Notes: generated by a model not told the origin, from the letters alone. Counted from the first letter of the stretch, positions 24,994 to 33,862 are shown. The stretch is DNA of 50,111 nucleotides from Proteobacteria bacterium UBA2363 (GCA_002344355.1 DDTN01000050.1:1-50111), one strand, 5' to 3'. Numbers and translations are program-made.

Positions 24994-25169
24994 GTGAGCG
25001 GCTCGGGGCGGCGGTGCGGAACACCGACTTTGCCGGCGCGGGGGCCGGGCCGCAAGGGAGCGCGCAGCACGGCCGGCACCGCCCCCTGAACGCGGACGCC
25101 GCCGGCCCGAAGGCGCGACGGCGTCGTGCTGCCGGGGCCGGCCGTCCCTGGCCGGCAGCCCGACCTGCC

Positions 25170-27404
25170 TCAGTCGCCGACCACCACGTTGTCGATGGTC
25201 GACCAGCCGTTGGCCGGCGTGTCGGCGACGTCGATGGTGATGCTGGTGATCGGCGCTGCCGTGACGAAGCCGCGGAAATCGCTCGGCCCGGAGCTGGTAT
25301 AGGTTTCGACCGTGCTGTCGCTGAGCGTCAGCGTCACGGTCTGGGCCACCGGGGCGAAATTGATGTCGCTGCCCCAGAAGTTGCCGCCGATCGCCGTCAC
25401 CGGCGCGCCGGTGAAGGTGATGACGATGGCATCCAGTGCCGAGTCCGTGGAAATGATCCCCGGGTCGTTGAACAGGTTGTTGCTTCCGGGGCCGGTGGCC
25501 GTGACGGTGTAGGAGAAACCGTTGCCGCTGAAGTTCAGGGACGGTCCGGCGTTGCCGACCGGCACGCTGGCGAAGTCCTCGGCGTAGTAGCCCGGCGAGA
25601 CGTTCTGCAGGAAGGTCGCCAGGTCGGTGTAGACACCAGGCGTACCGCCGCCGTTGCAGCCCGGCAATCCGGTGTCGCACTCGAAGTCGCTCTGGAAAAT
25701 GATGTCCGGCGGACCGTCATTGCCGAACGAGATGAACACGACCTGGAACGGGTCAGGCCGGGATACCGTGACCGCGGTGCCGTCGATCAGCGGGTTCAGC
25801 GGCAGGTTGAGCGTCGTCGACGAGTTGACGATGGCGCCGGGGAAGTCCAGCACGGCGCCGTTGCGGAAGCGGTCGTCCGCCGGCGAGGCCAGATTGTTGG
25901 CGAGATTGAAGTTCGAGATCGCCAGGTAGTAGACGCCCGGGGTGAAGGTGCGGGTCAGGCGCGAGCGAAGGGTGGTGCCCGGCGCGGGCTCGTCGTCGTT
26001 GCCGAAGTCGACGATCGCCAGGCGGTCGCTGTCGTAGACCCACATGTCGGTGTCGGTGGTGGTCTGGCCGACCGTGGTGATGTCGATGTCGCTGCCGAAG
26101 GTGATGTCCGGGCCTTCGACCACGGTCACCGCTTCGATCTCGTAGTTCAGCACGTAGGGATCGGTGGTGGCGGCGGTGCCGGCCAGGCGCACGTAGATGT
26201 CGGCCGGGATCTCGCTGGTGTACCACTGCACGAAGCGGGCCGGGGTGGTGGTCGCGGAGCTGGTCTGCAGCGCGGTATCGGTGGCGCCGATCACGCCGGC
26301 GACCTGGTTCAGGCCGCGGATGGTGGCGGTATGCCCGGGGGTGGTGCTGGTGACGATCAGGCGGTGCCGGTAGAAGCCCGGTGTGGCCTGGGCCGCGGTG
26401 GTCACCCGGAAATAGTCCAGCCCGGGGCCGGTGGCCGACTGGCTGGAGCCGGTCATCACCGCGGGCGTGCTGACCGGCGGCAGCTGCAGGGCATTGGCCT
26501 CGGCCTTGCTGTCGTTCGGTTCCACCTCGTTGCCGTTGCTGCCGCAGGTGGTGGGGATGGCCAGCTCCCATTCGCCCGGCGGGTTGTTGGTCGACAGCGG
26601 GGTGATCGCGCCGGTGGTCAGGTCGAAGGTGCCGTAGGTGTAGGTCCCGCCGCCGGTATAGACCGCCGCATAGAGGGTGCCGTCGCTGTTGTCGAAATCC
26701 ATGCCCTGGGCGAAGTTCGCGGCCAGGCCATGGCCGCCGATCAGGGTCGCGGCGCCGGTGGCGGTATCGATGGAGTACAGGGCGTCGGTGCCGATGTCAT
26801 GGCCATACAGGTCGCCATCGCAGTTCATCGCGATGTCGATCATCAGGGTGGTTCCGAACGGTCCGACCAGGGTGGCGGTGGCGGTGGCCAGGTCGAGCGT
26901 GTACAGGTTGGTGGCCGTGGAGTACCAGGCATCGCCGGTGACCGGGTCGATGGACAGGCCAGTGGGCGAGTCGGTCACCGAGACGTTGGCGATCGGCGTG
27001 AACACGCCCGTGCCGGTGTCGATCGTGCCCAGCACCGGCGGCACCACGGCCTGGACCGCGTACAGGACGTTGCCGTCTGGGTCGAAGTCCAGCGCGAAGA
27101 AGCTGGCCCCGGGGTTGCCGACCGGGGTCTGCACCGTGAAATCGTTCAGCACATAGGTCTTGAGACCCTGGACGCCGCCGAACCCGGTGTTCATGTTGTA
27201 CGAGAAGCCGGTGTCGGTGGGATCGCGCCATTGCCTGGGCGCCTGCCAGGTCGGGTGCGCCTGGGGACCGCCGCACTGGGCCGCGTAGCCGGCCGGTTCG
27301 GCCGCGGCGCTGTTGGCCAGGGCGCCGCAGTCGAGCTGGGCGTGGGCCGCCGGCGCGGCGAGGGCCGCGAATATCAGGGTGGGGAACAGCAATGGTGTGC
27401 GCAT
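25170..27404 (-). CDS. secreted multidomain beta-rich protein of unknown function
   Basis: A 744-residue protein with signal peptide ending AHA|Q at 22/23. Residues ~80-290 contain repeated propeller-like units (ALDFDPDGNVLYAV, GLSIDPVTGDAWYST, GMDFDNSDGTLYAAV), resembling DUF4394-type or NHL-like repeats. VEPNDSKAEANAL near 300 looks like the start of a PPC-type domain. Residues 567-575 read DIIFQSDFE. The last ~150 residues (EDFASVPVG, FSGNGFSYTV, AIGGNFWGSDI, FRGFVT, STIDNVVVG) resemble a beta-sandwich domain common in secreted and PEP-CTERM proteins. No enzymatic motif is visible. Upstream (27405-27566) is a relatively AT-rich region that probably holds its promoter. Confidence 0.88.
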   Translation of the reverse strand: MRTPLLFPTLIFAALAAPAAHAQLDCGALANSAAAEPAGYAAQCGGPQAHPTWQAPRQWRDPTDTGFSYNMNTGFGGVQGLKTYVLNDFTVQTPVGNPGASFFALDFDPDGNVLYAVQAVVPPVLGTIDTGTGVFTPIANVSVTDSPTGLSIDPVTGDAWYSTATNLYTLDLATATATLVGPFGTTLMIDIAMNCDGDLYGHDIGTDALYSIDTATGAATLIGGHGLAANFAQGMDFDNSDGTLYAAVYTGGGTYTYGTFDLTTGAITPLSTNNPPGEWELAIPTTCGSNGNEVEPNDSKAEANALQLPPVSTPAVMTGSSQSATGPGLDYFRVTTAAQATPGFYRHRLIVTSTTPGHTATIRGLNQVAGVIGATDTALQTSSATTTPARFVQWYTSEIPADIYVRLAGTAATTDPYVLNYEIEAVTVVEGPDITFGSDIDITTVGQTTTDTDMWVYDSDRLAIVDFGNDDEPAPGTTLRSRLTRTFTPGVYYLAISNFNLANNLASPADDRFRNGAVLDFPGAIVNSSTTLNLPLNPLIDGTAVTVSRPDPFQVVFISFGNDGPPDIIFQSDFECDTGLPGCNGGGTPGVYTDLATFLQNVSPGYYAEDFASVPVGNAGPSLNFSGNGFSYTVTATGPGSNNLFNDPGIISTDSALDAIVITFTGAPVTAIGGNFWGSDINFAPVAQTVTLTLSDSTVETYTSSGPSDFRGFVTAAPITSITIDVADTPANGWSTIDNVVVGD

Positions 27405-27566
27405 GGACTAGCCTCCCGTGGGACCGAAGGCCGCCACGATGGCGGCCAACCGCGCAGGCGGGAGACCCGGTCCAGGACCCCCCTGGAGAGGGGTCGCCCG
27501 GATGCGCACTGACGACGCTAATACGGGACGAAGGCTATTGCAATCACAATCGATATGTGGCTCTGC
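27405..27566. other. intergenic region before the 744-residue gene
   Basis: 162 bp between two minus-strand genes. Bases 27515-27560 are unusually AT-rich for this window. On the minus strand they read TTGTGATTGCAATAG...TATTAG, which has promoter-like hexamers (TTGCAA/TTGTGA and TATTAG) but at poor spacing (14 or 20 bp). A GC stem with CCAGG/CCTGG arms lies near 27472-27485. No single regulator site can be assigned. Confidence 0.3.
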
Positions 27567-28325
27567 TCAGGTTCCGGGGGGCGTTCGGCGCCCGCCGCGC
27601 CCGTACTCTCCGGCCAGTGCGAACAGGGCCGCGCCGGCGACCAAGCCGGCGGTCTCGGTGCGCAGGATGCGCCCGCCCAGGCGCACCGGCTGCCAGCCTT
27701 CGCGTGCCAGCAGGTCCAGCTCGATCGCATCGAAGCCGCCCTCCGGCCCGACCGCGACCGCCACGCTGGCGCCGGCCGCCAACGCCGGCAGGCCGTCGCC
27801 GGTGTCCGGGTGCAGCACCAGCCGGCTGCCGGCCGCCAGGGTGCCGGCGACCAGGTGCAGCGGCTGCGGCTCGGCGATGCCGGGGACGCGGGCGCGGCCG
27901 CACTGCTCGCAGGCGCTGGCCGCGACCCGTCGCCAATGCGCGACGCGCTTGTCCAGCCGTTCACCGGCCAGCCGCACCTCGCTGCGCAGGCTCGCCACCG
28001 GCACGATGCGCGAGACGCCCAGTTCGGTGGCCTTCTGGATGATCCAGTCCATCTTCTCGCCGCGTGCCAGGGCCTGGACCAGGACCAGTTCGAGGCCGGC
28101 TTCGCCGGCCGCCGGCGGATCGCGGCGGAGCACCCGGGCGGCGAGGGCGTTGCCGGCGCCGGCCAGTTCGGCCGGGTAGTCGTGGCCGTCGCCGTTGAAC
28201 AGCACCACCGGGTCGCCCGCGCCCAGGCGCAGGACCCGCTGCAGGTGGCCGCGGACCTGCTCGGGCAGCGCCACCGCCACGCCCGGTTCCAGGTTCGCCT
28301 CGAGGTGGCAGCGGACCGTGCGCAT
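27567..28325 (-). CDS. rsmE: 16S rRNA (uracil-1498-N3)-methyltransferase
   Basis: SPOUT-class methyltransferase of 252 residues that modifies U1498 in 16S rRNA using S-adenosylmethionine. Features are the N-terminal PUA-like part (VLRLGAGDPVVLFNGDG), ALARGEKMDWIIQKATELGV, the knot motifs AVGPEGGFDAIEL and LGGRILRTETA. Its ATG shares one base with the bioA stop (TGATG), so it is the distal gene of a bioA-rsmE unit. The open frame upstream of 28325 is the bioA shadow, not RsmE. Confidence 0.96.
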   Translation of the reverse strand: MRTVRCHLEANLEPGVAVALPEQVRGHLQRVLRLGAGDPVVLFNGDGHDYPAELAGAGNALAARVLRRDPPAAGEAGLELVLVQALARGEKMDWIIQKATELGVSRIVPVASLRSEVRLAGERLDKRVAHWRRVAASACEQCGRARVPGIAEPQPLHLVAGTLAAGSRLVLHPDTGDGLPALAAGASVAVAVGPEGGFDAIELDLLAREGWQPVRLGGRILRTETAGLVAGAALFALAGEYGRGGRRTPPGT

Positions 28326-29686
28326 CAGGCGACCATGGTCTCGATGCCGCCGGCCGCGACCGCCACCATCGCGTCGATCTCGGCCTCGGTGCTGCAGTAG
28401 GGCGGCATGAAGTAGACCACGTCGCCGAGCGGGCGCAACAGCACGCCATGGGCCAGGGCGTGCGCGTGAAGTCGCCGCCCGCGCCGCTCCTGGGGCGGGA
28501 ACGGCCGGCGGCTGCCGGCGTCGGCGACCACCTCGACCGCGGCGATCAGGCCGGTGCGACGCACGTCGGCGACGTTGGGGTGCCCGCGCAGCGGTTCGAG
28601 CGCCGCGCCGAGCTGCCGGCCCAGGGCGTCGATCCTGGCCAGGACGGTGCCGTCGTCGAACAGCGCGCAGCTCGCCAGGGCCGCGGCGCAGGCGATCGGG
28701 TTGCCCGTGTAGGAGTGCGAGTGCAGGAAGGCCTTGCCGCTGCGCCAGTGGTCGTAGAACGCCTCGTACACGGTGGCCGTGGTGAGCACCGCCGCCAGCG
28801 GCAGGAAGCCGCCGGTGATGCCCTTGGACAGGCACAGGAAGTCCGGGGTGATGGCCGCCTGCTCGCAGGCGAACAGGGTGCCGGTGCGGCCGAAGCCGAC
28901 CGCGATCTCGTCGGCGATCAGGTGCACCTCGTGGCGGTCGCACAGCCGGCGCAGCCCGGCCAGCCAGTCCGGGTGGTGCATGCGCATGCCGCCGGCGCAC
29001 TGCACCAGGGGCTCGACGATCACCGCGGCGACCTCGCCGGCATGGCGGCCGAGCAGGGCGTCGAGCTCGTCCAGGCGGCGTGCCGCGACCTGCGCCGCGC
29101 TCTCGCCGGGTTCGGCCTGGTAGGCGTCCGGCGAGTTCGCCCACAGCGGCTCCACCAGCAAGGGGCGGTACGGTTCGCGGTACAGGCCGAGGTCGGTGAC
29201 CGACAGGGCGCCTAGGGTCTCGCCGTGGTAGCCGCCGGTCAGGGCGACGAAGCGGCTGCGCTTCTGGCCACGGTTGCGCCAGGCATGCACGCTCATCTTC
29301 AACGCCACCTCGACGGCGCTGGAGCCGTTGTCGGCGTAGAACACGCGGGACAGGCCGGGCGGCGCCATGGCGAGCAGGCGCTCCGCCAGCGCCACCGCCG
29401 GTTCGTGGCTGAAGCCTGCCAGCAGCACGTGGTCCAGGCGCCCGAGCTGGGCCCCGATCGCTTCGACGATGGCCGGGTGACGGTGGCCGAACAGGCAGGT
29501 CCACCACGAGCTGATGCCGTCGAAATAGCGGCGGCCGTCGAAGTCGGTGAGCCAGGCGCCCTCGGCACTGGCCACCGGCACCGGCGGCAGGGACTCGTGG
29601 TCGTGCATCTGGGTGCACGGGTGCCACAGCACCGAGAGGTCGCGCGCGATCAGGCCGGCGTTGCCGCCGGGCGCCTTTGTTATCAT
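28325..29686 (-). CDS. bioA: adenosylmethionine-8-amino-7-oxononanoate aminotransferase
   Basis: PLP-dependent class III aminotransferase making 7,8-diaminopelargonate for biotin; 453 residues. The BioA hallmark WHPCTQM lies near residue 22, followed by DGISSWWTCLFGH, YADNGSSAVEVALKM, TGGYHGETLGALSV, DEIAVGFGRTGT and the PLP lysine in LSKGITGGFLP. The ATG at 29686 is the best start. It is only 28 bp from the divergent gspG start and overlaps the gspG -10 element on the opposite strand. Other bio genes are not in the window. Confidence 0.96.
   Translation of the reverse strand: MITKAPGGNAGLIARDLSVLWHPCTQMHDHESLPPVPVASAEGAWLTDFDGRRYFDGISSWWTCLFGHRHPAIVEAIGAQLGRLDHVLLAGFSHEPAVALAERLLAMAPPGLSRVFYADNGSSAVEVALKMSVHAWRNRGQKRSRFVALTGGYHGETLGALSVTDLGLYREPYRPLLVEPLWANSPDAYQAEPGESAAQVAARRLDELDALLGRHAGEVAAVIVEPLVQCAGGMRMHHPDWLAGLRRLCDRHEVHLIADEIAVGFGRTGTLFACEQAAITPDFLCLSKGITGGFLPLAAVLTTATVYEAFYDHWRSGKAFLHSHSYTGNPIACAAALASCALFDDGTVLARIDALGRQLGAALEPLRGHPNVADVRRTGLIAAVEVVADAGSRRPFPPQERRGRRLHAHALAHGVLLRPLGDVVYFMPPYCSTEAEIDAMVAVAAGGIETMVA
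29678..29686 (+). promoter_or_regulatory. extended -10 promoter for the gsp operon
   Basis: TGTTATCAT contains the extended -10 dinucleotide TG and TATCAT (five of six consensus bases). It lies 28 nt before the gspG ATG and covers the bioA start codon on the other strand. Extended -10 promoters can work without a -35, and none is seen at normal spacing. Confidence 0.45.
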
Positions 29687-29714
29687 CCGGACGACCCTGG
29701 ACTGGCTGGCGGAA

Positions 29715-30170
29715 ATGACCGGAAATCCTAGCACCCGCGTAGCGCCGGCGACCCCGGTCCGCGGCTTCACCCTGATCGAGGTCCTGGTGGTGGTGGTGAT
29801 CCTCGGCATCCTGGCCGCGGTCGTGGTGCCGAGGATCATGGACCAGCCCGACAAGGCGGCCGTGGTGCGGGCCAGGCAGGACGTGCAGGCCATCGTCACC
29901 GCCCTGAACCTCTACAAGCTCGACAACTTCACCTACCCGAGCACCCAGCAGGGGCTTGAAGCGCTGGTGCAGCGTCCGACCGGCACCCCGGCGGCGCCGA
30001 ACTGGAAGGAAGGCGGCTACCTGCCCAGGCTGCCGGTCGATCCCTGGGGCCAGCCCTACCAGTACATGGCTCCCGGCCGCAGCGGCGACTTCGACGTCTG
30101 GTCCCTGGGCAAGGACGGCCAGCCGGGCGGCGAAGGCTACGGGGCCGACATCGGCACCTGGAACCTGTAG
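29715..30170 (+). CDS. gspG: type II secretion major pseudopilin GspG
   Basis: A 151-residue major pseudopilin. The prepilin peptidase site is RG|FTLIEVLVVVVILGILAAVVVP with Glu at +5. The C-terminal half carries the GspG calcium-site region: YPSTQQGLEAL, LPRLPVDPWGQPYQY and FDVWSLGKDGQPGGEG. It begins an eight-gene run G-H-I-J-K-L-M-N. gspE and gspF, which precede gspG in Xanthomonas, are absent; bioA lies there in the opposite direction. Confidence 0.97.
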   Translation: MTGNPSTRVAPATPVRGFTLIEVLVVVVILGILAAVVVPRIMDQPDKAAVVRARQDVQAIVTALNLYKLDNFTYPSTQQGLEALVQRPTGTPAAPNWKEGGYLPRLPVDPWGQPYQYMAPGRSGDFDVWSLGKDGQPGGEGYGADIGTWNL

Positions 30171-30184
30171 CCGGGACCGCCGCC

Positions 30185-30715
30185 ATGCAGCGACGCCCGC
30201 GTCGACCGACGGCGACCAGGGGCTTCACGCTGATCGAGGTCCTGGTGGTGGTGGTGATCGTCGCCGTGCTCGCCGCGGCGGTGGTGATCAGCCTGCCCGG
30301 CCTGGACGCCCGCCGCGCCGCGCGCGAGGCCGAACGCTTCCACGCCCTGCTCGCCCTGGTGTGCGAGCAGGCCGAGCTGGCCGGCCGCAGCGTCGGCATC
30401 CATGCCCTGGCCGACGGCTACGGCTTCAGCTTCGAGGTCGAGGACGGCTGGTTGCCGTTTCCCGACGGCCACCGGTTCCGGCCACGCCGGCTCGAAGGCC
30501 TGGTCCTGGCGACGCCCGGGGCCATGCTTCCGGTACTGCCGCCGGCGCAGCCGGTGCCGATGGCCCTGTGCGGGGCGGACGGCGCACTGACACCGTTCGA
30601 GCTGCGCTTCCTGCACCAGGACCGGCCCCTGCAGCGGGTCCGTGCCGGCGCCGATGGCCGCGCCGTCCGTGAGGAGGCCTCGGACGATGGCCGGAGCTGG
30701 ACCGGTGCCGGCTGA
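30185..30715 (+). CDS. gspH: type II secretion minor pseudopilin GspH
   Basis: A 176-residue minor pseudopilin with the leader RG|FTLIEVLVVVVIVAVLAAAVV after 12 residues. The globular part has LEGLVLATPG and an acidic, Arg-rich C-terminus. Similarity beyond the N-terminus is weak, as is usual for GspH, and the name rests on order (between G and I). It overlaps gspI by 29 nt. Confidence 0.88.
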   Translation: MQRRPRRPTATRGFTLIEVLVVVVIVAVLAAAVVISLPGLDARRAAREAERFHALLALVCEQAELAGRSVGIHALADGYGFSFEVEDGWLPFPDGHRFRPRRLEGLVLATPGAMLPVLPPAQPVPMALCGADGALTPFELRFLHQDRPLQRVRAGADGRAVREEASDDGRSWTGAG

Positions 30716-31118
30716 GCGCCCGCATCGTCATCGTCCCGCCGGCCCGCCCGCGCCTGGCCGGCCGGGCGGCTTCACCCTGCTCGAGGTCCTGGTGGCGCTG
30801 GCGGTGCTGGCGCTGGCCCTGTTCGCGCTGAGTCGCAGCGCCGCACTCGCGGTCGAGGCCGCCGGCCATCGCGAGCAGGCGCTGCTGGCGACCACCGTGG
30901 CCGGCAACGTGCTGGCCAGCCTGCGCCTGGAGCCCTCGACGCCGGCGCCCGGGCGTCGCGAGGGGCAACAGGAGCAAGGCGGTCGAACCCTGTACTGGCG
31001 CGCGGAGATCGCCGGCACCGACCTGCCGGGCATCGTCCGGATCGAGGTCGCGGTGGCCTTCGATCCGGCCCGGCGCGACCAGCGCGCCTCGCTCACCGGG
31101 TTCGCCGGACGGCCATGA
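30687..31118 (+). CDS. gspI: type II secretion minor pseudopilin GspI
   Basis: A 143-residue minor pseudopilin. The leader is GG|FTLLEVLVALAVLALALFALS, preceded by a longish Pro/Arg/His-rich segment of about 27 residues. The start at 30687 has a strong Shine-Dalgarno GAGGAGG (30671-30677) at 9 nt; a GTG at 30705 is a weaker alternative. TVAGNVLASLRLEP and WRAEIAGTDLPGIVRIEV fit the GspI fold. Ends in an ATGA overlap with gspJ. Confidence 0.92.
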   Translation: MAGAGPVPAERPHRHRPAGPPAPGRPGGFTLLEVLVALAVLALALFALSRSAALAVEAAGHREQALLATTVAGNVLASLRLEPSTPAPGRREGQQEQGGRTLYWRAEIAGTDLPGIVRIEVAVAFDPARRDQRASLTGFAGRP

Positions 31119-31744
31119 GCGACGGCCGCGCCCGCCGCGCCCGTTCCGGGCCCGCGCACGGGTTCACCCTGGTCGAGCTGCTGGTGGCGCTGGCGGTGTT
31201 CGCCGCCATGGCGGCGATCGCCCAGGCCGCGCTCACCGCCGTGGTCCAGGCGCGCGCCGCCCTGGACCTGCGCGGCGCCGCCGTGGATGCCACCGCGCGG
31301 GCCCTGGCGATGATCGAGCGCGACCTGCGCGCGGTGATGGCGCGACCGGTGCGCGCCGACCTCGGCGCGCGCCTGCCGGCCCTGCTGGCCGGCGAGGGCG
31401 GCCTGGAGCTCAGCACCCTCGGCCGGGGCGGCGCCGGCGACGCCAGTGCCGCGCGCCTGGAGCGGATCGCCTACCGGCTCGGCGAGGGCCGCCTGGAACG
31501 CCTGCGCTGGCCGGCCCCGGACCGTGCCGACGGCACCCGGCCGGAGCGCGCCCCCTTGCTCGACGGCGTCGTCGCCCTGCGCTGGCGCTTCCTGGCCTTC
31601 GATGGCCGCTGGCATCCGCGCTGGCCGCCTGCGGGCGCCGGGCAGCCCTTGAGCGCCTTGCCCCGGGCGGCCGAACTGACCCTGGAGCACGAGCGCCTGG
31701 GCCGTCTGCAGCGACTGGTGGAGTTGCCGGAGCAGGCCCCGTGA
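31115..31744 (+). CDS. gspJ: type II secretion minor pseudopilin GspJ
   Basis: A 209-residue minor pseudopilin with the leader HG|FTLVELLVALAVFAAMAAIA. MIERDLRAVMARPVR and the later LERIAYRLGEGRLERL and LLDGVVALRWRFL are the usual GspJ landmarks. Start and stop overlap gspI and gspK by 4 nt each (ATGA, GTGA), which indicates translational coupling along the pseudopilus tip genes I-J-K. Confidence 0.93.
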   Translation: MSDGRARRARSGPAHGFTLVELLVALAVFAAMAAIAQAALTAVVQARAALDLRGAAVDATARALAMIERDLRAVMARPVRADLGARLPALLAGEGGLELSTLGRGGAGDASAARLERIAYRLGEGRLERLRWPAPDRADGTRPERAPLLDGVVALRWRFLAFDGRWHPRWPPAGAGQPLSALPRAAELTLEHERLGRLQRLVELPEQAP

Positions 31745-32685
31745 GCGCCCCGCTGCCGCGTGTTCGCGGGGTCGCGCTGCTGGCCGCGGTGCTGGTCGTG
31801 GCGCTGGCGGCGGTACTGGTGGCGGGCCTGCTCGACCGCGGCGTGCTCGGGCAGGCGCGGGCGCTGCAGCACGGCCGCGCCGCCCAGGCGGTGGCCCTGC
31901 AGCAGGGACTGGAGCTGTGGGCGGCGCGCATCCTTCGCGACGATGCCGCGCGCGACGGCGTCGACGCCGTCGGCGACGCCTGGAGCCAGCCGATGCCGCC
32001 GCTGCCGCTGCCCGAGGGCATGGCCCATGGCCGCCTGCGCGAGCTGGACGGTTGCCTCAACCTCAACGCCCTGTGGTCGGGCGGGCAGCCGGACGCCCTG
32101 GCCATGGCCCGCTTCGAGCGCCTGCTGCGCGTGCTCGAGCTCGATCCGCGCCTGCTCGATGCCGTGGTCGACTGGCTGGACGAGGACGACCTCGGCCGGG
32201 CCGGCGGCGGCGAGGAGGCGACCTATGCCGCGCTGGAGCCGCCGCGTCGGGCCGCCAACGGCCCCTTCGTGCACGTCGGCGAGCTCGCCCTGGTCGCCGG
32301 CGTCGACGCCGCGAGCCTGCAGCGGCTGCTGCCGCACGTGTGCGCGCATCCCGGGTCCGATACCCGGATCAACGTCAACACCGCGACCGTGCCGGTGCTG
32401 ATGGCGCTGGACGAGGCGATCGGTCCGGCGGTCGCCCGCCGCCTGCACCGGGACGGCCGCGCCCGCCACGCCAGCAGCGCCGACTTCCTTGCCGCCGTCG
32501 AGCGCGAGCTGGGTCGGCCACCGCCGCCGCAGCTGGCGCAGGGCATCGACGTCCGCAGCCGCCACTTCCTGGCCGAGATCCTGATCGTCCAGGCGCAGGT
32601 GCCGGTCCGCCTGTACAGCCTGCTCGACCGCGAGCCGGGCACCGGCACCGTCCGGGTGGTCGCCCGCAGCCTGGGGCGCTGGTGA
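31741..32685 (+). CDS. gspK: type II secretion minor pseudopilin GspK
   Basis: A 314-residue large minor pseudopilin that caps the I-J-K tip. The GTG start overlaps gspJ. The leader RG|VALLAAVLVVALAAVLVAGLL lacks Glu at +5, which is normal for GspK. CLNLNALW, VVDWLDEDD and TRINVNTATVPVLMALDE match the SAM-like and alpha domains of the family. The gap to gspL (43 bp) is the only real break in this gene run and contains a -10-like element. Confidence 0.94.
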   Translation: MSAPLPRVRGVALLAAVLVVALAAVLVAGLLDRGVLGQARALQHGRAAQAVALQQGLELWAARILRDDAARDGVDAVGDAWSQPMPPLPLPEGMAHGRLRELDGCLNLNALWSGGQPDALAMARFERLLRVLELDPRLLDAVVDWLDEDDLGRAGGGEEATYAALEPPRRAANGPFVHVGELALVAGVDAASLQRLLPHVCAHPGSDTRINVNTATVPVLMALDEAIGPAVARRLHRDGRARHASSADFLAAVERELGRPPPPQLAQGIDVRSRHFLAEILIVQAQVPVRLYSLLDREPGTGTVRVVARSLGRW

Positions 32686-32716
32686 GCGCGCTGGCCTGCG
32701 CGCCGGGCGCTCCGGC

Positions 32717-32722
32717 TATGCT
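32717..32722 (+). promoter_or_regulatory. -10-like TATGCT placed for a leaderless gspL start
   Basis: TATGCT (TAnnnT form) is followed by six bases, TCGCGC, and then the gspL ATG. The normal start-site distance puts +1 on the ATG. There is no Shine-Dalgarno before gspL, and the element sits in the only gap in the gsp run. Confidence 0.4.
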
Positions 32723-32728
32723 TCGCGC

Positions 32729-33862
32729 ATGGCTTCGACCCTGTTGATCGATTGCGCCGGCCTCGACGGCTGGCTGCTGGATGCCGCCGGCGCCAGCCGC
32801 TGGCGGCCCGGCATGGCGGTGCCGGCGCAGGCCAGGGTGCTGGCCGTGGTCCCGGGCGAGGCGGTGGGCCTGCACGCGGTGCGCCTGCCGGCGCGCCGAC
32901 GCGCCGAACTGCGCCAGGCGGTGCCGTTCGCCCTGGAAGAGCGCCTGGCGGAGCCGGTCGAGACCCTGCATTTCGCCCTTGGCCGGACGCTCGCCGACGG
33001 CGCGGTCGAGGTCGCCGTGGTGGCGCGGACGCGCATGCAGTCCTGGCTCGACGCCCTGGCCGGCAGCGGCCTGGCCCCGGACGTCATGGTCGCCGACGCC
33101 CACCTGCTGCCGCGCACCGAAGGCCAGCTGGCCGCTCTCGCCGTCGAGGACCGGGTGCTGCTGGCCGGCCAGGGCATGGCCTGCGCGATCGGCAGCGACG
33201 ACTGGCCGCACTGGCGGCTGCTGGCGCCAGGGCTGCCGCTGCTGAGCGTCGACGGCCAGGGCGGCTGGCGGCCGGCACAGGCACCGGCCCGGCTCGCCGG
33301 CGCCGAGCTGGCGCGCTGGCAGGTGGCGCAGGCCGGGCAGGCGCCGGACCTGTTGCAGGACACGTTTCCGGCGCGCCGCCAGGACGCCGGACGGCGCCGT
33401 CTCTGGCGTGCCGCGGCGGCACTGGCCGGGCTGGCCGTGGTGCTCGCGCTGGCCGAGGCCGTGCTGGCCGTGCACAGTGGTCGCCAGCAGCAGGCGGCGC
33501 TGCGGGCGCAGATGGCCCAGGTGTTCTCGGCCGCCCTGCCGCAGGTGCGCATGACCGCCGATCCGGCGGCCCAGCTGGCCGCCGAGCTCGGTCGCCAGCG
33601 CGCCGGCGCCGGCGGCGACGAGCTGCTGCCCCTGCTGCTGCGGGTCGCGCCGGTGCTGAGCCAGGGCGCGCGCTACCGGCTGGACGCCCTGGACTGGCGC
33701 CTGGGCACCCTCGAGCTCGAGGTGGTGGCCGCCGACGTCGCCGGCCTCGATGCCCTGCGCGAATCGCTGGCCAGCCTCGGCCTGGCGGTCGAGCTGACCG
33801 GGGTCGACCCGGCCGGCACCGAGGTGCGCGGCCGCCTGCGCCTGCGCGGAGCGGCCGCATGA
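32729..33862 (+). CDS. gspL: type II secretion inner-membrane assembly protein GspL
   Basis: A 377-residue bitopic protein that recruits the GspE ATPase to the inner membrane. The N-terminal cytoplasmic actin-like domain includes LRQAVPFALEERLAEPVE and FALG. One membrane segment lies near residues 226-245 (LWRAAAALAGLAVVLALAEAVL), followed by a periplasmic ferredoxin-like domain. No Shine-Dalgarno is apparent. It overlaps gspM by ATGA. Confidence 0.92.
   Translation: MASTLLIDCAGLDGWLLDAAGASRWRPGMAVPAQARVLAVVPGEAVGLHAVRLPARRRAELRQAVPFALEERLAEPVETLHFALGRTLADGAVEVAVVARTRMQSWLDALAGSGLAPDVMVADAHLLPRTEGQLAALAVEDRVLLAGQGMACAIGSDDWPHWRLLAPGLPLLSVDGQGGWRPAQAPARLAGAELARWQVAQAGQAPDLLQDTFPARRQDAGRRRLWRAAAALAGLAVVLALAEAVLAVHSGRQQQAALRAQMAQVFSAALPQVRMTADPAAQLAAELGRQRAGAGGDELLPLLLRVAPVLSQGARYRLDALDWRLGTLELEVVAADVAGLDALRESLASLGLAVELTGVDPAGTEVRGRLRLRGAAA

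Noticed and set aside
27544..27558. CRP/Clp-like site around CACAATCGATATGTG
   Set aside because: The arms are in the opposite order to TGTGA-N6-TCACA and the centre is out of register.
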